The notes beneath the pieces were generated by a model. It made no database searches and was not told where the DNA came from. It was given only the letters and a program-made list of their open reading frames with translations. From an uncultured Collinsella sp. (GTDB lineage: Bacteria; Actinomycetota; Coriobacteriia; Coriobacteriales; Coriobacteriaceae), in NCBI GenBank assembly GCA_937958315.1, contig CALFGH010000001.1, positions 1 to 9,800 of the forward strand: a stretch of 9,800 nucleotides of DNA, written 5' to 3'. The position numbers and the translations under genes were made by a program. This document shows, piece after piece, positions 1 through 5,617 of the stretch. Numbering within the stretch: the first letter of the stretch is position 1; every line of letters starts with the position of its first letter.

Positions 1-253
1 GGACGGGGCCGGGCTTGCGATCGCATTCGCGCCGGCGACGTGTGGCTTGGCTGCTATCGGGCCCGCCGGCGTTGCGCTGGCTCAGCTCCTGGATGCGTGC
101 GAGCTCCTCGGCCGTGTGGGAGGCAGGGAAGAGGCCGTTCTCGATGCGACCGCCCTGGGCCTTCGCGGCGCCGTCTTTCGATGCAGCGGGGTTGGAGATG
201 CCGTTGCGGCGGGCGATGGCGCGGCGAATACTATCGAGAGGCGAGATGCTCAA
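1..253 (-). CDS. Hypothetical protein, N-terminal part (runs off the left edge)
   Basis: A leftward reading frame opens at a TTG whose complement is at 251-253 and stays open to the window edge (84 codons). A GAAAGGA ribosome site lies 7 bases upstream, and a TATACT -10-like hexamer lies on the same strand at 282-287. The visible product begins MSISPLDSIRRAIARRNG and continues hydrophilic, rich in Ala, Arg and Gly, ending in a run of basic residues near residues 73-82. There is no signal peptide and no membrane segment. I do not recognise the family and give no function. It diverges from pckA across a gap of about 300 bases. Rightward frames over the same bases have no ribosome site and a less natural composition, so I treat them as shadows. 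The frame and ribosome site are seen directly; that it is a real gene is inference. Confidence 0.6.
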   Translation of the reverse strand, partial: MSISPLDSIRRAIARRNGISNPAASKDGAAKAQGGRIENGLFPASHTAEELARIQELSQRNAGGPDSSQATRRRRECDRKPGPV

Positions 254-312
254 GGCGGAGTCCTTTCTATTGCTGCGCTCTAGTATAGACACGACGGCGT
301 TTGCTCGTGTTT

Positions 313-393
313 TTGAACAGGTTGTTCAATATTGTAGGCGGTGCCATTCAGTAGTCGGCACTTAGGAACGCTCCTTGGTTATTGCCTGTTCAA
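313..393. promoter_or_regulatory. Dyad TTGAAC-N5-GTTCAA plus a distant inverted copy of the 9-mer
   Basis: In the divergent gap, TTGAAC (313-318) and GTTCAA (324-329) form a perfect 6-bp dyad with a 5-bp spacer. The left half extended to TTGAACAGG (313-321) recurs exactly inverted as CCTGTTCAA at 385-393. This is a plausible site pair for a dimeric regulator serving the leftward gene, pckA or both. The rest of the 254-437 stretch shows no gene; it has only a weak imperfect hairpin, GGAACGCTC against GAGCGTCCC, around 365-401. Confidence 0.35.
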
Positions 394-461
394 GAGCGTC
401 CCCAATGGCTAGGCCGCTTGCCTGTGATTTTTGACCGTTGGGCGGGCGCTTCGCCGTTGCC

Positions 462-510
462 GCAAAAACGTTTTTGCATATCTGGTACAACGGGCTTTAC
501 GTGAGTAAAG
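462..510 (+). promoter_or_regulatory. Probable pckA promoter region with two palindromes
   Basis: A perfect 16-bp palindrome, GCAAAAACGTTTTTGC, occupies 462-477. An extended -10-like TGGTACAAC follows at 483-491, with no good -35 at the usual distance. A second dyad, CTTTAC-GTGA-GTAAAG (495-510), covers the expected transcription start near 498. A palindrome where the -35 should be and another at the start site suggest a regulated promoter, perhaps needing an activator. The palindromes are seen directly; the promoter role is inference. Confidence 0.45.
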
Positions 511-551
511 TGCGCGCTGCGTCCGCGTGTCGCGTTTTTAAAGGAGGCCCC

Positions 552-2222
552 ATGCCTGGTGTTACCCCTGCAGAAGTTTTGTCCAACTTTGGCATTACGC
601 TGGTCGAAGATCCCGCCGATAATCAGCCCCGCCTGTTGGTCGATCTACCCGCCGCGGAGCTCGTCGAGCACGCCATCCGCCGCGAAGAAGGCCGCATGGC
701 ATCCAACGGCGCACTGGTGATCGAGACGGGAGAGCGCACTGGCCGCTCGCCCAACGACCGCTTTATCGTCGACACGCCCGACGTGCACGACAAGATTGCC
801 TGGGGTGCCGTCAACCGCCCGCTTTCTGTCGAGAGCTACGAGACCATCAAGGCCGGTATCGTCGACTATCTCAACGAGCGTGATGTGTTCGTCACCCGCG
901 GCATGGCCGGCGCCGACCGCAACCACACGCGTCGCCTGCTCGTCGCCTGCGAGCGCGCCAGCCAGGCGCTCTTTATTAAGCAAATGCTCGCCCGTCCGCT
1001 CGCTCGCGAAATCGCGCGCACCGGCGAGCCGGACTTTTGCGTGCTCGCGGCGCCAGGTTACCAGTGTGACCCTGCCATCAAGGGCCTCAACTCCAGCGCC
1101 GCCGTGGTCATCAACTTCCAGGAGCGCGTGATTCTGGTCGCCGGCACCGGCTACTCCGGCGAGATCAAAAAGTCCATCTTCAGCGTCATGAATTACTTGC
1201 TGCCCGTCGAGGACGACGTTCTGCCTATGCATTGCTCGGCCAGTATGGACCCCGTCACACATGAGACCGCCGTGTTCTTTGGCCTGTCCGGCACCGGCAA
1301 GACCACGCTTTCGGCCAACCCCACGCGTCTGCTGATTGGCGACGACGAGCACGGCTGGTCCGACATGGGCATCTTTAACGTCGAGGGCGGCTGCTACGCC
1401 AAGTGCGAAGGCCTGGACGCGTTCCACGAGCCCGAGATCTTCAACGCCGTTCGTTTTGGCGCCATCTGTGAAAACGTGGTACTCGATGAGAATCGCAAGC
1501 CTAACTACGACGACGTCTCGATCACGCACAATACGCGCGTGGCCTACCCTGTGGAGCATATCCCCAACGCGTGGACCAAGGGCATGGGCACCACTCCGAG
1601 CGTCGTGCTGTTTTTGACCTGCGATGCCTTTGGCGTGCTGCCGCCCATCTCGCGCCTGACGGCCGATGCCGCCATGTATCACTTTGTGACGGGCTTTACG
1701 GCCAAGATCCCCGGCACCGAGGTCGGCGTCACCGAGCCCATGCCCACGTTCTCCTCGCTGTTTGGCGAGCCGTTTATGCCGCTCGATCCCATGGTCTATG
1801 CCAAGATGCTCGGCGAACGTATCGCCGACGGTCGCACCCGCGTCTATCTGGTCAACACTGGCTGGATTGGCGGCGGCTACGGCGTGGGCCATCGCATCGA
1901 GCTTGCCTACACGCGTGCCCTGGTGGCCCGCGCTCTCGACGGTACCATCGAGGACAGCGAGTTCGTGCACGACGACATCTTTAACGTCGACATTCCCACC
2001 ACGTGCCATGGCGTGCCCGACGGTATTCTGGTGCCGCGCCAGTACTGGCAGAGCACCGCTCGCTACGACGAGGCCGCGCACAACCTGGCCGTGATGTTCG
2101 AGGAGAACTTCGAGAAGAAGTACTCGCACTTGCCCGAGTCCGTCAAGGCCGCCGGTCCGCACGCTCAGGTGCACGCCGACGCCCGTCATCGCGGACGCGG
2201 CCTGCTGGGGCTCCGCCACTAG
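552..2222 (+). CDS. pckA: Phosphoenolpyruvate carboxykinase (ATP)
   Basis: Cytosolic enzyme interconverting oxaloacetate + ATP and PEP + CO2 + ADP. In fermentative gut bacteria it often runs toward oxaloacetate, conserving ATP. The product is 556 aa (E. coli PckA is 540). Landmarks with E. coli equivalents: GRSPNDRF at 64-71 (R65); Y201 and K207 (Y207, K213); MHCSA at 226-230 with metal-ligand H227 (H232); P-loop GLSGTGKTT from 244 (K250, T251); IGDDEHGW at 262-269 (D264, D265); NTRVAYP with R329 (R333). All expected catalytic residues are present. The ATG at 552 is chosen because AAGGAGG at 541-547 precedes it; a longer frame from a TTG at 438 overlaps promoter-like DNA. The usual C-terminal AAGP (533-536) is followed by about 20 extra Arg/His-rich residues. 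A repeat hairpin follows the stop by 16 bases. The family assignment is very secure. Confidence 0.98.
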   Translation: MPGVTPAEVLSNFGITLVEDPADNQPRLLVDLPAAELVEHAIRREEGRMASNGALVIETGERTGRSPNDRFIVDTPDVHDKIAWGAVNRPLSVESYETIKAGIVDYLNERDVFVTRGMAGADRNHTRRLLVACERASQALFIKQMLARPLAREIARTGEPDFCVLAAPGYQCDPAIKGLNSSAAVVINFQERVILVAGTGYSGEIKKSIFSVMNYLLPVEDDVLPMHCSASMDPVTHETAVFFGLSGTGKTTLSANPTRLLIGDDEHGWSDMGIFNVEGGCYAKCEGLDAFHEPEIFNAVRFGAICENVVLDENRKPNYDDVSITHNTRVAYPVEHIPNAWTKGMGTTPSVVLFLTCDAFGVLPPISRLTADAAMYHFVTGFTAKIPGTEVGVTEPMPTFSSLFGEPFMPLDPMVYAKMLGERIADGRTRVYLVNTGWIGGGYGVGHRIELAYTRALVARALDGTIEDSEFVHDDIFNVDIPTTCHGVPDGILVPRQYWQSTARYDEAAHNLAVMFEENFEKKYSHLPESVKAAGPHAQVHADARHRGRGLLGLRH

Positions 2223-2237
2223 CGTCGCCTCAGACCC

Positions 2238-2278
2238 AAAACCACCATAAAGGGGACAGGGACCTTTGTGGTGGTTTT
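2238..2278. repeat. 41-nt hairpin repeat, family A copy 1
   Basis: Imperfect 16-bp arms run from AAAACCACCA to TGGTGGTTTT around a short loop, with one arm mismatch (T at 2248). The core GGGGACAGG lies at 2252-2260 on the + strand. It is the reverse complement of copies 2 and 3 apart from two bases. The stem with four T at each end could act as a bidirectional terminator for pckA. Confidence 0.9.
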
Positions 2279-2305
2279 GCTCGCGCGGATGACTCGGGTT
2301 ACAAT
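2277..2305 (+). promoter_or_regulatory. Putative promoter for the B3/B4 leader
   Basis: TACAAT at 2300-2305 is a good -10. TTGCTC at 2277-2282 is a weak -35 with a 17-bp spacer, and its first bases are the last T's of repeat copy 1. The expected start near 2312 gives a leader of about 138 bases containing a complete terminator. Confidence 0.4.
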
Positions 2306-2319
2306 ACGCCTGACATATC

Positions 2320-2341
2320 GCCCCCTTCTCCGGATGGGGGC
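2320..2341 (+). other. Upstream leader hairpin
   Basis: GCCCCC (2320-2325) pairs perfectly with GGGGGC (2336-2341) around a 10-nt loop. It sits just after the inferred transcription start and 6 bases before the terminator stem, so it is the first structure of the leader or small RNA. Confidence 0.5.
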
Positions 2342-2347
2342 AGCGTA

Positions 2348-2406
2348 AGCGCTCTTGTGGCGGCACCGTAGGACTTTGAAGGTGGCCGTCGTAAGGGCGC
2401 TTTTTG
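2348..2406 (+). terminator. Intrinsic terminator in the B3/B4 leader
   Basis: A long stem pairs 2348-2367 with 2381-2401: 20 pairs including G-U pairs, one bulged G at 2385, and a 13-nt loop. A T run follows at 2401-2406. It could be a second terminator for pckA. It could also end a small RNA of about 95 nt from the 2300 promoter, or attenuate the downstream gene, whose ATG is 44 bases further on. The sequence alone does not decide. Confidence 0.7.
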
Positions 2407-2449
2407 TTTGGGTGCCCTCGCTCGGGCGCGAATCGTGAAGGGAGCATGT

Positions 2450-3169
2450 ATGAAGAGCTTTATTGCCGAGGATTCATTTTGGGAGCTGTTTCCTCAGGCG
2501 GCGGTCGGTGTTGTGGTCGTGGAGGGTATGAAGCCCGCGGCCCAGATACCTCAAGAGGATGTGGACGCGATAGCGGCGCTGCTCGACCGTGCCAATATCG
2601 ATGCGGAGCGTCATCTGACCAGCGATACAATCAGCGAGAACGCACCGGTCAAGGCGTGGCGCGAGGCCTATCGTCTGTTCAAGACCAAAAAGGGCGCGCG
2701 CTGTTCAATCGAGAACCTGCTCAAGCGCGTGCTCAAGGGCAAGCCGGTGGGCCACATTACGCCCGCGGTGGATATCTATAACACGGTGTCGCTGTCCTAT
2801 GCACTGCCCGTGGGAGGCGAGGATCTGCATGCGATTGAGGGAGACCTTCGCTTGAAGGTGACCGACGGCGGGGATGCGTTCCTGCCGCTTGGCGAGGAAG
2901 CGGACGACCCGACGCTGCCCGGCGAGCTCGCCTACATTGACGATGCGGGCGCCGTGTGCCGCTGCTGGAACTGGCGCGACGGCGTTCGAACGGCTCTATC
3001 CGACGATTCGGCTGACGCGTTTTTGGCGATTGAGTGCGTAGAGCCCGAGCGCATGGGGGACTGTCAGGCCGCCATCGATCGCTTAGCCGAGCTGCTTGAG
3101 CGCTATCTGGGGGCGACGGTTGTCGTTAAGACGCTTGTGACCCGCGACAATCCCCGCGTGGAGCTGTAG
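2450..3169 (+). CDS. B3/B4 tRNA-binding domain protein (free-standing PheRS-beta-like editing domain)
   Basis: A 239-aa cytosolic protein. Residues from about 66 to the C-terminal third match the B3/B4 domain, which in the PheRS beta subunit hydrolyses mischarged Tyr-tRNAPhe. Landmarks are VDIYNTVSL (107-115, D108 and N111), ALPVGGEDL (118-126), FLPLG (144-148), PGELAY (157-162) and CRCWNWRD (170-177). There is no synthetase catalytic domain. Stand-alone members are widespread; a trans-editing role for them is inference, and substrate specificity cannot be read here. The ATG at 2450 is preceded by GAAGGGAG at 2437-2444; a TTG at 2408 would place the terminator T run at its start and is less likely. 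The gene is monocistronic: a leader with terminator precedes it and hairpin repeat copy 2 follows the stop by 28 bases. Confidence 0.88.
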   Translation: MKSFIAEDSFWELFPQAAVGVVVVEGMKPAAQIPQEDVDAIAALLDRANIDAERHLTSDTISENAPVKAWREAYRLFKTKKGARCSIENLLKRVLKGKPVGHITPAVDIYNTVSLSYALPVGGEDLHAIEGDLRLKVTDGGDAFLPLGEEADDPTLPGELAYIDDAGAVCRCWNWRDGVRTALSDDSADAFLAIECVEPERMGDCQAAIDRLAELLERYLGATVVVKTLVTRDNPRVEL

Positions 3170-3197
3170 CAACTTCTGCAAATCATACTCGCCGGTC

Positions 3198-3238
3198 AAA
3201 ACCACCACAAAGGTGCCTGTCCCCTTTGTGGTGGTTTT
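3198..3238. repeat. 41-nt hairpin repeat, family A copy 2
   Basis: Perfect 16-bp arms AAAACCACCACAAAGG / CCTTTGTGGTGGTTTT around a 9-nt loop, with the core on the minus strand (CCTGTCCCC, 3216-3224). Identical to copy 3. It lies just 3' of the B3/B4 gene and ends in a T-rich run, so it may also terminate that gene. Confidence 0.92.
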
Positions 3239-3288
3239 TATGTTGATGAGTTAACAAATAGGGCACGCAGTGCTGGCGGCCGCTGGGT

Positions 3289-3309
3289 ACGGTTAAGATG
3301 TTTACCCGT
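3289..3309 (+). promoter_or_regulatory. Candidate MarR operator
   Basis: ACGGTTAAG and TTTACCCGT flank a 3-base spacer and match as an inverted repeat at 7 of 9 positions. It lies 34 bases upstream of the marR-type start, next to a CATTAT -10-like hexamer at 3313-3318. Autoregulation through a 20-bp imperfect palindrome is usual for the MarR family; the assignment here is inference. Confidence 0.35.
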
Positions 3310-3342
3310 TAGCATTATGCAAGCGAAAGGCGGTCGTCTCCC

Positions 3343-3792
3343 ATGCAGCAGAGCGACGAGACACGTTTCGAGGACTTTGTCGGACTGATCAGCGGACTCT
3401 ACAAGGAGATCCAGCGCATTAAGACATCTGAGGGCGCAAGGCTGGGCCTTAAGGGCTCCGACATCATGTGCCTGTACTATCTTGAGCGCAGCAAGGACGG
3501 CCTGACTGGTGCCGACCTCGCCCGCATGGCTGGCGTGACCCGCGCTGCCGTCTCGCGCACGCTGGCGCATCTGGAGGAGGGCGGCTACGTCGAAGTCGAC
3601 GATTCGGGCGATGCCGCCGTTAAGTATCGCGCCCCGGTTCGCCTGACCACGTTGGGCGGCGAGAGCATGAACGAGGCCGATTGCATCATTCGTGAAGTGC
3701 TCGACACCACCGGCAAGGCCATGGGCGTGGAGCAGCGTGAGCAGATGTATGCGTCGCTGCGTACGATTCTCAACACCTTGCGCGAGCTGTAG
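3343..3792 (+). CDS. MarR-family winged-helix transcriptional regulator
   Basis: A 149-aa cytosolic DNA-binding protein. An N-terminal dimerisation helix spans about residues 8-36. The winged HTH follows: SDIMCLYYL (39-47), then LTGADLARMAGVTRAAVSR (54-72) as the helix-turn-helix, with recognition helix 65-77, and a beta-wing from about 82 to 104. C-terminal helices (about 112-149) complete the dimer arm. Length and order are typical of MarR. There is no redox Cys pair; the two cysteines (43 and about 114) are isolated, so a thiol-switch role is not obvious. The ATG at 3343 has GAAAGG about 12 bases upstream, a long spacing but the best start available. Gene degV follows 119 bases later without a terminator, so it may be co-transcribed and is a candidate target. 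The ligand and regulon are unknown. Confidence 0.88.
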   Translation: MQQSDETRFEDFVGLISGLYKEIQRIKTSEGARLGLKGSDIMCLYYLERSKDGLTGADLARMAGVTRAAVSRTLAHLEEGGYVEVDDSGDAAVKYRAPVRLTTLGGESMNEADCIIREVLDTTGKAMGVEQREQMYASLRTILNTLREL

Positions 3793-3880
3793 GGCTGCCT
3801 GGGCATTTGCTTCCCATTATCAACTGCATCGTCCCGTTTAAGCGCGTATACCGTGCCGGGGCATTGCTGTCAAAATTCCC

Positions 3881-3905
3881 TGCGCGAGGTCCGCGCAAGA
3901 AAGGA
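3881..3905 (+). other. Hairpin abutting the degV ribosome site
   Basis: TGCGCG (3881-3886) and CGCGCA (3892-3897) form a perfect 6-bp stem with a 5-nt loop. Its 3' edge touches the ribosome site AAGAAAGGA at 3897-3905. It might modulate degV translation; small stems like this also arise by chance in GC-rich DNA. A weak TATACC at 3847-3852 could be a degV -10. Confidence 0.3.
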
Positions 3906-3911
3906 TTCGCT

Positions 3912-4766
3912 ATGTCAGTCCGCATTATTACCGATTCCGCAAGCGATATGTCGCCGGCCGAGCATCCGGCACTGGCCGTTTTGCCGCTGTCCGTCACCTT
4001 TGGAACCGATGTGTTCATGGATGGCATCGACATCGATCACCAGCGCTTTTACGAGATGCTCGTGGAGCGCGATGAGCTGCCCAAGACCGGTCAGGTCAAC
4101 CCGTACGCGTTTTCGCAGGCTATCGCCGAGGTTCGCGAAGCCGGCGATGAGGCTGTGATTATTACCGTGGGCGCTAAGCTCTCGGGCACCAATCAGAGCG
4201 CCCGTACCGCACTAGCCGAGGCGCCGGGCGGCGATGTGTACGTGGTTGATAGCAACAACGTCACCCTGGGTGAACGCATCCTGGTTGAGTATGCGCTGCG
4301 CTTGGTGGACGAGGGCCGTAGCGCGGCCCAGATCGCGGCGGCGGTCGAGGCCGTGCGCGACCGCGTGGTGGTTATCGGCCTGCTCGAGACGCTGGAGTAC
4401 CTGGTGCGCGGCGGTCGCCTGTCTGCTGCTGCCGGCGCCGTGGGTACGCTGCTCAACGTAAAGCCTGTGGTAGCTGTCGAGGACGGTCTAATCGTGCAGC
4501 TGGGCAAGGCGCGCGGTTCCAAGAACGGCCGCAACCTGCTGAACCAAAAGGTCGAAAAGGCGGGCGGTATCGACTTTTCCATGCCGCTTGCGCTCGGCTA
4601 TACAGGTCTTTCGGATGCGGTGCTCAAGAAGTATATCGAGGACAGCACGGCACTGTGGGCTGGCCACACCGAGGGCGAGCTGCCCGTCCACACCATCGGC
4701 GCCACCATCGGCACTCACGTAGGTCCCGGTGCTGTAGCCGTAGCCTTCTTCCAGCCCGCCAACTAA
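3912..4766 (+). CDS. DegV-family fatty-acid-binding protein
   Basis: A 284-aa cytosolic protein of the DegV/FakB fold, which binds a fatty acid in a buried pocket. FakB members present it to the kinase FakA to make acyl-phosphate. Landmarks: start VRIITDSASD (3-12), the strand-loop PLSVTFGTDVFMDG (25-38), the ligand loop KTGQVNP (58-64, corresponding to the usual TSQPS region), LSGTNQSA (90-97), RGGRLS (166-171), and the late GATIGTHVGPGA segment. Length is typical (about 280). The ATG at 3912 is chosen for AAGAAAGGA 6 bases upstream; an in-frame ATG at 3807 lacks a ribosome site. No fakA-like kinase gene is in the window, so use in exogenous fatty-acid incorporation is inference. The MarR regulator gene lies immediately upstream and a large inverted repeat begins 13 bases after the stop. 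Confidence 0.93.
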   Translation: MSVRIITDSASDMSPAEHPALAVLPLSVTFGTDVFMDGIDIDHQRFYEMLVERDELPKTGQVNPYAFSQAIAEVREAGDEAVIITVGAKLSGTNQSARTALAEAPGGDVYVVDSNNVTLGERILVEYALRLVDEGRSAAQIAAAVEAVRDRVVVIGLLETLEYLVRGGRLSAAAGAVGTLLNVKPVVAVEDGLIVQLGKARGSKNGRNLLNQKVEKAGGIDFSMPLALGYTGLSDAVLKKYIEDSTALWAGHTEGELPVHTIGATIGTHVGPGAVAVAFFQPAN

Positions 4767-4779
4767 CTAACCTGCCAAC

Positions 4780-4869
4780 AAATGATCCCTTGGGGACGGA
4801 GGAAAACGGATCATCGACCGCACGGAGGCCGCGAATGATCCGTTTTCCTCCGTCCCCAAGGGATCATTT
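4780..4869. repeat. Perfect 35-bp inverted repeat made of two opposed copies of one unit (family B)
   Basis: Arms 4780-4814 and 4835-4869 are exact reverse complements, with a 20-nt loop (4815-4834). Each arm is itself bounded by ATGATCC and GGATCAT around a GGGGACGG core (4792-4799 on +, 4850-4857 on -), so the structure is a dyad of dyads. It lies entirely between degV and the alkyltransferase gene. TTTCTTT follows the stem, so partial termination is possible. The repeat is seen directly; its origin as a small REP-like mobile element is inference. Confidence 0.95.
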
Positions 4870-4903
4870 CTTTATGCTGTTAATGCGGAGAAGGGAGCGA
4901 GCG

Positions 4904-5224
4904 ATGGCATCTGAGGGCTTTTTTGAACGGGTGTACGAGGTGGTCGAGCAGATCCCCGAGGGGATGGTCGCCACGTATGGTCAGGTGGCGCTGCTCGCCG
5001 GTCGCCCGCGAAGTGCACGCTATGTGGGGTATGCGCTGCATAGCAACCCACGCCCTGGTCAAATTCCCTGTCATCGCGTGGTGTTTGCCGACGGCCGTAT
5101 CTGTGAGGGCTTTGCCTTTGGCGGTCCCGATGCTCAGCGCGAGCTCTTAATGGGGGAGGGCGTGGCGTTTATCGATCCCATGCACGTCGACTTGGCCGCC
5201 TGTCGCTGGCCAGCTGGACTCTAA
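4904..5224 (+). CDS. Minimal MGMT-family (O6-alkylguanine transferase / ATL-like) protein
   Basis: A 106-aa protein comprising only the C-terminal DNA-binding/active-site domain of the Ada/Ogt family. Ogt is about 170 aa; alkyltransferase-like proteins are about 100-130. Seen here: ATYGQVA with the helix Tyr at 25, SARYVGYAL with the Arg finger at 39, NPRPGQIPCHRVV with the acceptor Cys at 56 inside PCHRV, and the trailing G..(A)..LL.GEG pattern. ATL proteins usually have Trp or Ala in place of this Cys. This short form therefore keeps the residue needed to accept an alkyl group but lacks the N-terminal domain. It may repair O6-alkylguanine or flag such lesions to excision repair; sequence cannot decide. 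The ATG at 4904 follows AAGGGAG at 4891-4897. There is no room for a promoter between the family B inverted repeat and this site, so transcription probably comes through the repeat from degV or from within it. Confidence 0.87.
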   Translation: MASEGFFERVYEVVEQIPEGMVATYGQVALLAGRPRSARYVGYALHSNPRPGQIPCHRVVFADGRICEGFAFGGPDAQRELLMGEGVAFIDPMHVDLAACRWPAGL

Positions 5225-5240
5225 CAGTTCTGCCGTGGCC

Positions 5241-5281
5241 AAAACCACCACAAAGGTGCCTGTCCCCTTTGTGGTGGTTTT
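5241..5281. repeat. 41-nt hairpin repeat, family A copy 3
   Basis: Identical in all 41 bases to copy 2. It begins 16 bases after the alkyltransferase stop and has the core on the minus strand (5259-5267). It could serve as that gene's terminator. Identity over both arms and loop between copies 2 kb apart suggests recent copying or gene conversion. Confidence 0.92.
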
Positions 5282-5361
5282 CCGTTACAGGTTTACCGGG
5301 GCTAACTTATGGAGAAGGTGTGGCGGCGCATATTGAGGCTACAAAGTAAACCACGGTGAAC

Positions 5362-5510
5362 TATATTATATTCAGCAACGGAGCAGGCAATAGGCGATGA
5401 AAAAAGCCTGCCCTGTTGAGTTTGATTCGCATTCCTCCCCTCTGTGCGATTCAACGGTGTACTTCGGGAACGGGCCCGCTGGCAACTGACTGCCGGCGGG
5501 CCCGTTCCCG
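5362..5510 (+). ncRNA. Possible small transcript (sRNA or tiny ORF) in a 390-base gap
   Basis: The gap 5282-5617 has no gene of normal size. An AT-rich -10-like cluster TATATTATATT (5362-5372) is followed by three stems: GCAGGC / GCCTGC (5383-5388 with 5406-5411); TTGATTCGCA / TGCGATTCAA with one mismatch (5422-5431 with 5445-5454), whose loop carries the anti-Shine-Dalgarno-like CCTCCCC; and the long hairpin 5465-5510. A 30-codon frame starting MKKACPVEFD runs 5397-5489 and ends inside the last stem, but has only a weak ribosome site. No clear -35 was found. The stems are seen directly; the transcript is inference. Confidence 0.25.
5465..5510 (+). terminator. Strong 20-bp hairpin, poor T run
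   Basis: CGGGAACGGGCCCGC and its exact complement form 15 pairs, extended by TGGCA/TGCCG (one G-U) to 20 pairs around a 6-nt loop. Only TTT follows on + and no T run on -, so it is a weak canonical terminator and may be an RNA 3' end or processing structure. Confidence 0.4.
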
Positions 5511-5555
5511 TTTGTCGGGGGAGTGCAATGGGTAGAGCCGAGCCGGTCGGGCACC

Positions 5556-5582
5556 AAAAAGGCGGACGCCGTAGCGCCCGCC
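5556..5582 (-). terminator. trpS terminator
   Basis: On the minus strand, 36 bases after the trpS stop, GGCGGGCGC pairs with GCGTCCGCC (9 pairs, one G-U, 4-nt loop; + strand 5561-5569 and 5574-5582). Five T's follow directly (AAAAA at 5556-5560 on +). This is a textbook intrinsic terminator. Confidence 0.85.
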
Positions 5583-5617
5583 CTAAAGCAATCGAAAGCT
5601 CAAGCCAGCAGATCGGT

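Noticed and set aside
15..365. Three rightward frames at the left edge (15-365, 40-288, 47-283)
   Set aside because: They overlap the leftward frame that has a GAAAGGA site and promoter-like TATACT. The rightward products are Arg/Trp/Ser-rich and lack ribosome sites.
645..2447. 600-codon open frame on the minus strand across pckA
   Set aside because: It is antisense to a gene with full PEP carboxykinase motifs. Its product is His/Gly/Val-rich low-complexity text, typical of antisense frames in GC-rich genes, and it has no ribosome site.
2306..2449. T-box riboswitch in the B3/B4 leader
   Set aside because: AGGTGGCCG is only loosely like the T-box sequence, and the space upstream is too short for stem I with a specifier loop.
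2238..5281. CRISPR array interpretation of the repeated 41-mers
   Set aside because: The copies are about 1-2 kb apart, separated by whole genes, and not in one orientation; there are no spacers.
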